Origin: Paenalcaligenes suwonensis
Lineage (GTDB): Bacteria; Pseudomonadota; Gammaproteobacteria; Burkholderiales; Burkholderiaceae_B
Assembly: GCF_011290505.1 (NCBI RefSeq)
Contig: NZ_JAANPV010000006.1
Location: 232,762 to 296,761, forward strand
Direction: 5' to 3'
Length of the DNA stretch: 64,000 nucleotides
How positions within the stretch are numbered: position 1 is the stretch's first letter; every line of letters begins with the position of its first letter. The notes beneath the pieces were generated by a model. That model had not been told where the DNA came from. It was given only the letters and a program-made list of their open reading frames with translations, and did not search any database. This document shows positions 61,691-64,000 of this stretch, piece after piece. The position numbers and the translations under genes were made by a program.

Positions 61691-62204
61691 GACGAAAATT
61701 AGGGACCAAAAGGAACTTTATAGAGTAATCAGAGCGTTAGAGTTGAAAAGCTTACACCAGAGGAGCTTCTCGGTCGATGTAAATGAACAGTACTCTGGAA
61801 TCAAAGAAGATACTGTTAGTCTGATGAAATGGGCCCCAACGCGTTATAGTTTTGCTGAGCCGTCCAGTGATGAGGACAACTCCTCTACTATAGCTCTTGA
61901 TATCGGAACTACTCTCATTATTGCTGACTCAGATGCAGTAAACGACGATGACGATGATAACTCAACCCTGATTCCAGAAAAGGTTATAGCAACTCTCAAC
62001 TCCACATTTAGACTCGTCTTCTTCTCTAAAGAGAAAATTACTCTATCTGAATCAGAGATATCCATACTTGGCCGAAGCAGAGTTCTTTTTGACATCTGGC
62101 CATACTGGAGAGAGTTTGTAGGTCAATCCTGCTTCAGGAGCAATCTCCCTGTTATTGACTTCCCGCCTTTCGGGCCCGATATTGTTAAATATAACCTCTC
62201 TTAG
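61683..62204 (+). CDS. SecB-like chaperone of a toxin-antitoxin-chaperone module
   Basis: 173 residues. The C-terminal part LFDIWPYWREFVGQSCFRSN with LPVIDFPPFGP has the SecB hallmark (LFPYARE...R-x-x-P-PLxLPP). It is nearer to the SecB-like chaperones of TAC modules, where WPYWREF is usual. The acidic central loop (DSDAVNDDDDDN) is unusual. In TAC systems such as Rv1955-1957 of M. tuberculosis the chaperone protects the antitoxin from degradation. The 8-base overlap indicates coupled translation with the antitoxin. Confidence 0.8.
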   Translation: MSETKIRDQKELYRVIRALELKSLHQRSFSVDVNEQYSGIKEDTVSLMKWAPTRYSFAEPSSDEDNSSTIALDIGTTLIIADSDAVNDDDDDNSTLIPEKVIATLNSTFRLVFFSKEKITLSESEISILGRSRVLFDIWPYWREFVGQSCFRSNLPVIDFPPFGPDIVKYNLS

Positions 62205-62224
62205 AAAGATCATATCTATTCGCG

Positions 62225-62248
62225 GCCGCCTCTCTAGGCGGCTTTTTT
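62225..62248 (+). terminator. Rho-independent terminator of the cI-TAC operon
   Basis: GCCGCC pairs with GGCGGC around TCTCTA, followed by six T. Confidence 0.85.
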
Positions 62249-62312
62249 GTGGGCTGAGCCATCCGCCCCCATCGGTTATAGTCTAGCTATCTTTTTATCA
62301 GGGAGATATCAC

Positions 62313-62612
62313 ATGGAAAGAAAAGCATCTGGAGCGCTAGTTAATATAGCGATACTTTTGGTCATAGCCACCATCATCGCTTCTGTTGTTCTGCTTGCTA
62401 TGTATGGAAAAACAATAGTAATTAACCCAGGCAACCCAAGCTTTGGCATATCCTCCAGGATTGATAAGGTAATTAATTGGCCTCTAGTTATAGGGCTTGG
62501 TTTTGGAGTCTTTTATACCGTACTCCTCGCAGTTTTAGCAGAACGCATATCCAGCACTAATGACCTTATAGTCGATATTCACAATAAGCTTAAGGCTAGT
62601 CAGCCAGACTAA
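62313..62612 (+). CDS. Small membrane protein between the TAC module and OL
   Basis: 99 residues from ATG 62313 with GGGAG 7 bases upstream. Two hydrophobic segments (about residues 7-30, ALVNIAILLVIATIIASVVL, and 55-77, WPLVIGLGFGVFYTVLLAVL) flank a periplasmic or cytoplasmic loop, and a short basic tail ends it. It has its own terminators on both sides. I recognise no family. The position next to OL would suit a lysogen-expressed superinfection-exclusion protein, like RexB in lambda, but this is only an inference. Confidence 0.55.
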   Translation: MERKASGALVNIAILLVIATIIASVVLLAMYGKTIVINPGNPSFGISSRIDKVINWPLVIGLGFGVFYTVLLAVLAERISSTNDLIVDIHNKLKASQPD

Positions 62613-62634
62613 CCGAAGCCAATCTCTCACGCCT

Positions 62635-62659
62635 AAGCCCTCGCAATGAGGGCTTTTTT
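62635..62659 (+). terminator. Rho-independent terminator after the membrane protein gene
   Basis: AAGCCCTC pairs with GAGGGCTT, followed by six T. It stops transcription from reaching OL. Confidence 0.85.
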
Positions 62660-62732
62660 GCGTCCACCGCATAGTTTCATCCATTGATCCTCGGCTCTCT
62701 CCCTCTGTTTTTCACTGCCACTCCACATGATC

Positions 62733-62782
62733 TGAACTTAAGTTTAAACTATAGTTGACATAGCAAAATGAACTATGGTTCA
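62733..62782. promoter_or_regulatory. OL operator cluster and rightward early promoter region
   Basis: Sites matching the OR consensus are seen: TGAACTATGGTTCA (62769-62782), AACTATAGTT (62747-62756) and the degenerate TGAACTTAAGTTTA (62733-62746). A TTGACA (62755-62760) between them fits a -35 element facing right; the -10 is not clear. Confidence 0.8.
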
Positions 62783-62839
62783 ATTAAATCATCAACTCAC
62801 CAAAGCCTAGCCCGAAGGGCAGCCCAACAGAGTTGCAAA

Positions 62840-62852
62840 CGATCTTTAACAA
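62840..62852 (+). promoter_or_regulatory. boxA-like antitermination element
   Basis: CGATCTTTAACAA differs by one base from the core of the E. coli rRNA boxA (GCTCTTTAACA). It lies about 60 bases downstream of OL, where a nut site is expected. NusB/NusE binding is inferred. Confidence 0.6.
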
Positions 62853-63175
62853 CAAGCAGTGTGGACCACACCGACCCAGCATTACCGGGGGCGGCGAATA
62901 ACGGCACACAAAGACGCCACGCGCCACGCTGTGAAGTGTTTGGTGCGGAAGGGAAACGGCTGCGCCCAGGCACAAAGAAAAGCAAAAAACCGAATAGATA
63001 CATTCCTGCGATTGGCGTGAGGCCTACAACATGCGCAGGGTTCGGCGCCCCCCTGATGATTTTGGTAGGGGGCGGTAAGGAAACCGTGCCGCAGCATTTA
63101 CGGAACCACGCAACACCAACGGCCTAGCGATAGGCCGCTTTGGTAAGCATCAATGGTGGTGCTTACTGAAGCGAG
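62853..63175 (+). ncRNA. Structured non-coding segment of the rightward early transcript
   Basis: Several hairpins are seen: GTGTGG with CCACAC (62859-62871), CGCCCCCC with GGGGGCG (63048-63075 region), CGGCCTA-GCGA-TAGGCCG (63119-63136) and GTAAGCA with TGCTTAC (63142-63167). An ORF across part of it (62768-63127) lacks a ribosome site and starts inside an operator, so it is not taken as a gene. Together with boxA it may form an antitermination or regulatory RNA. This is an inference from structure and position. Confidence 0.45.
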
Positions 63176-63181
63176 GAACCG

Positions 63182-63619
63182 ATGAAGAACATCACGAAAG
63201 CAGCTGTTGTGTTTATTGCAGCGGCACTGCTAGCTGGATGCAACACCGACGATGCAAAAATCGCTGCACGCAACGTCTCTAAAGCTGCAGATCAGTTTGA
63301 AGTTAACCGCCGTATTGTGTTCTACAACGGCATCACCGACCGATACATGCTCAGTATCGAGGGCTTGTGCAGCGTTGAAACCAGCCAGTCCGGCCACGTT
63401 CTACACGTAACCTGCAAGGTAGGTCGCAGCTCATTCAAGAAACACATGCTCGGCCTTTCCGATAACGTGACCTTCTTTGTAGAGCACCTAGAGCCTACTC
63501 CCGCAAGTATGTACCACTACCGAGTAGTGTTCAAACCCCAATCCATACTGCCAGACATTGATTTTCGCGGTAGCGTCGGGGCTGCTATTGACGCCCTGAC
63601 ACCAGACTCATCCGACTAA
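63182..63619 (+). CDS. Beta-sandwich-type phage lipoprotein
   Basis: 145 residues. A signal peptide ends in LLAGC (Cys about residue 20), so a lipoprotein is expected. The mature part (KAADQFEVNRRIVFYNGITD, MLSIEGLCSVET, then YHYRVVFKPQSILPDIDFRG) matches a family common in phages of betaproteobacteria and Pseudomonas that is annotated as a beta-sandwich lipoprotein. Its role is unknown; an early envelope or exclusion function is possible. GCGAGGAACC supplies the ribosome site. Confidence 0.75.
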   Translation: MKNITKAAVVFIAAALLAGCNTDDAKIAARNVSKAADQFEVNRRIVFYNGITDRYMLSIEGLCSVETSQSGHVLHVTCKVGRSSFKKHMLGLSDNVTFFVEHLEPTPASMYHYRVVFKPQSILPDIDFRGSVGAAIDALTPDSSD

Positions 63620-63630
63620 CCGCCCCCCCT

Positions 63631-63652
63631 AGCCCTCTCTACAGGGCTTTTT
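63631..63652 (+). terminator. Terminator after the lipoprotein gene
   Basis: AGCCCT pairs with AGGGCT around CTCTAC, followed by TTTT. Antitermination at the upstream boxA may be needed to pass it. Confidence 0.75.
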
Positions 63653-63656
63653 GGCA

Positions 63657-63712
63657 GGCGCTCTGCATGGGGGTCGGTTCCCCATCGCTTACGTAGGCTT
63701 TGCAGAGCGTCT
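63657..63712 (+). other. Nested inverted repeat between early genes
   Basis: GCGCTCTGCA (63658-63667) pairs with TGCAGAGCGT (63701-63710) and encloses a second stem, ATGGGG with CCCCAT (63667-63685). No T run follows. It may be a processing site or leader structure for the next gene. Confidence 0.45.
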
Positions 63713-63735
63713 ACCAAAACCAAATAGGAGGTCAT

Positions 63736-64000
63736 ATGACCAATAAGACTGTTTTGAGTGATAACCAAGTCACTAGACTTTCTCTTTCTCTCAAGTTTCA
63801 GCCAAGTGGTTCGCAGCCTAAAGATTTTCTACTTAGGTGTGATTTGGTTCGAGAGATCGAGCAAGCCTTACTGCAATCCCCTGAGATACAAGGTGTTATG
63901 GATGCCTCAAAAACAGTAAGTAAAGTGTTTTGGGCTACGCATCTTGAGTATGAGAAATTGCATGTAGCTATCAAGATGCTGGATGCCGCTATAGCCGCAA
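63736..64000 (+). CDS. Phage early protein (3' end outside the window)
   Basis: 88 codons are visible, with AGGAGG 4 bases before the ATG. It starts MTNKTVLSDNQVTRLSLSLK and continues open to the edge. The middle is helical (DLVREIEQALLQSPEIQGVM). No family is recognised. The strong site and open frame support a real gene in the rightward early operon. Confidence 0.65.
   Translation, partial: MTNKTVLSDNQVTRLSLSLKFQPSGSQPKDFLLRCDLVREIEQALLQSPEIQGVMDASKTVSKVFWATHLEYEKLHVAIKMLDAAIAA

Noticed and set aside
62768..63127. Plus-strand frame of 119 codons downstream of OL
   Set aside because: It starts inside an operator without a ribosome site, has odd composition, and covers several strong hairpins and a boxA-like motif. 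I treat the region as non-coding.

Overview
The window is a piece of a bacterial chromosome, most likely from a betaproteobacterium of the Burkholderiales, probably Alcaligenaceae-like. This rests on protein style, moderate GC and the dapA-bamC pairing. The genus cannot be fixed without a search. Positions 1 to about 30.8 kb are host DNA. From a tRNA-His gene (30758-30834) to the right edge lies a lambda-like (siphovirus) prophage whose right end and integrase are not in the window.

Host part. A truncated branched-chain amino-acid-type ABC binding protein diverges from a LacI regulator, with two near-perfect LacI-type operators between them. Next come a nitronate monooxygenase-like flavoprotein and a three-gene set of retropepsin-like protease, inactive transglutaminase with membrane helices, and RimK-like ATP-grasp ligase. 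A 700-bp gap then holds three copies of a hairpin repeat, followed by leuA. Two AraC regulators flank a CynX/NimT-type transporter, and a LysE exporter follows. From 12.4 to 23.6 kb lies a probable catabolic cluster: LysR, Rieske oxygenase, its flavin/ferredoxin reductase, an NAD-dependent epimerase/dehydrogenase, an unknown 204-aa protein, a DUF1116 (AllG/YlbE-type) protein, an amidase, an MHS transporter, a second LysR and a glyoxalase. Its substrate is unknown. Housekeeping genes follow: mutS, a Fur-boxed FecR-domain protein, bamC, dapA, a site-2 protease and a YciO/Sua5 protein.

Prophage. An orphan umuD with a LexA box sits beside the tRNA. Reading leftward (minus strand), the late genes appear in lambda order: small and large terminase, W, portal B, protease/scaffold C, D, E, FII, U, tail tube, G/G-T (with a classic -1 slippery site), tape measure, M, L, K, an I-J fusion, fibre and fibre chaperone. 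The lysis cassette is holin, second membrane protein, endolysin, and Rz with an Rz1 gene nested in another frame. Early leftward genes are cro, a Ref-type nuclease, an initiator O that appears split at a C6 tract, a P-type loader and a possible Q-like gene. The cI repressor runs rightward. Palindromic operators of one consensus lie at both OR (about 60.0 kb) and OL (about 62.75 kb).

The most interesting segment lies between cI and OL, where lambda carries rexAB. It encodes a HigB-like toxin, a HigA-like antitoxin with a C-terminal extension and a SecB-like chaperone (a toxin-antitoxin-chaperone, TAC, module), followed by a small membrane protein. The position suggests lysogen-expressed exclusion or addiction. 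Rightward of OL, a boxA-like element and a strongly structured non-coding segment precede a beta-sandwich-type lipoprotein and a further gene cut by the window edge.
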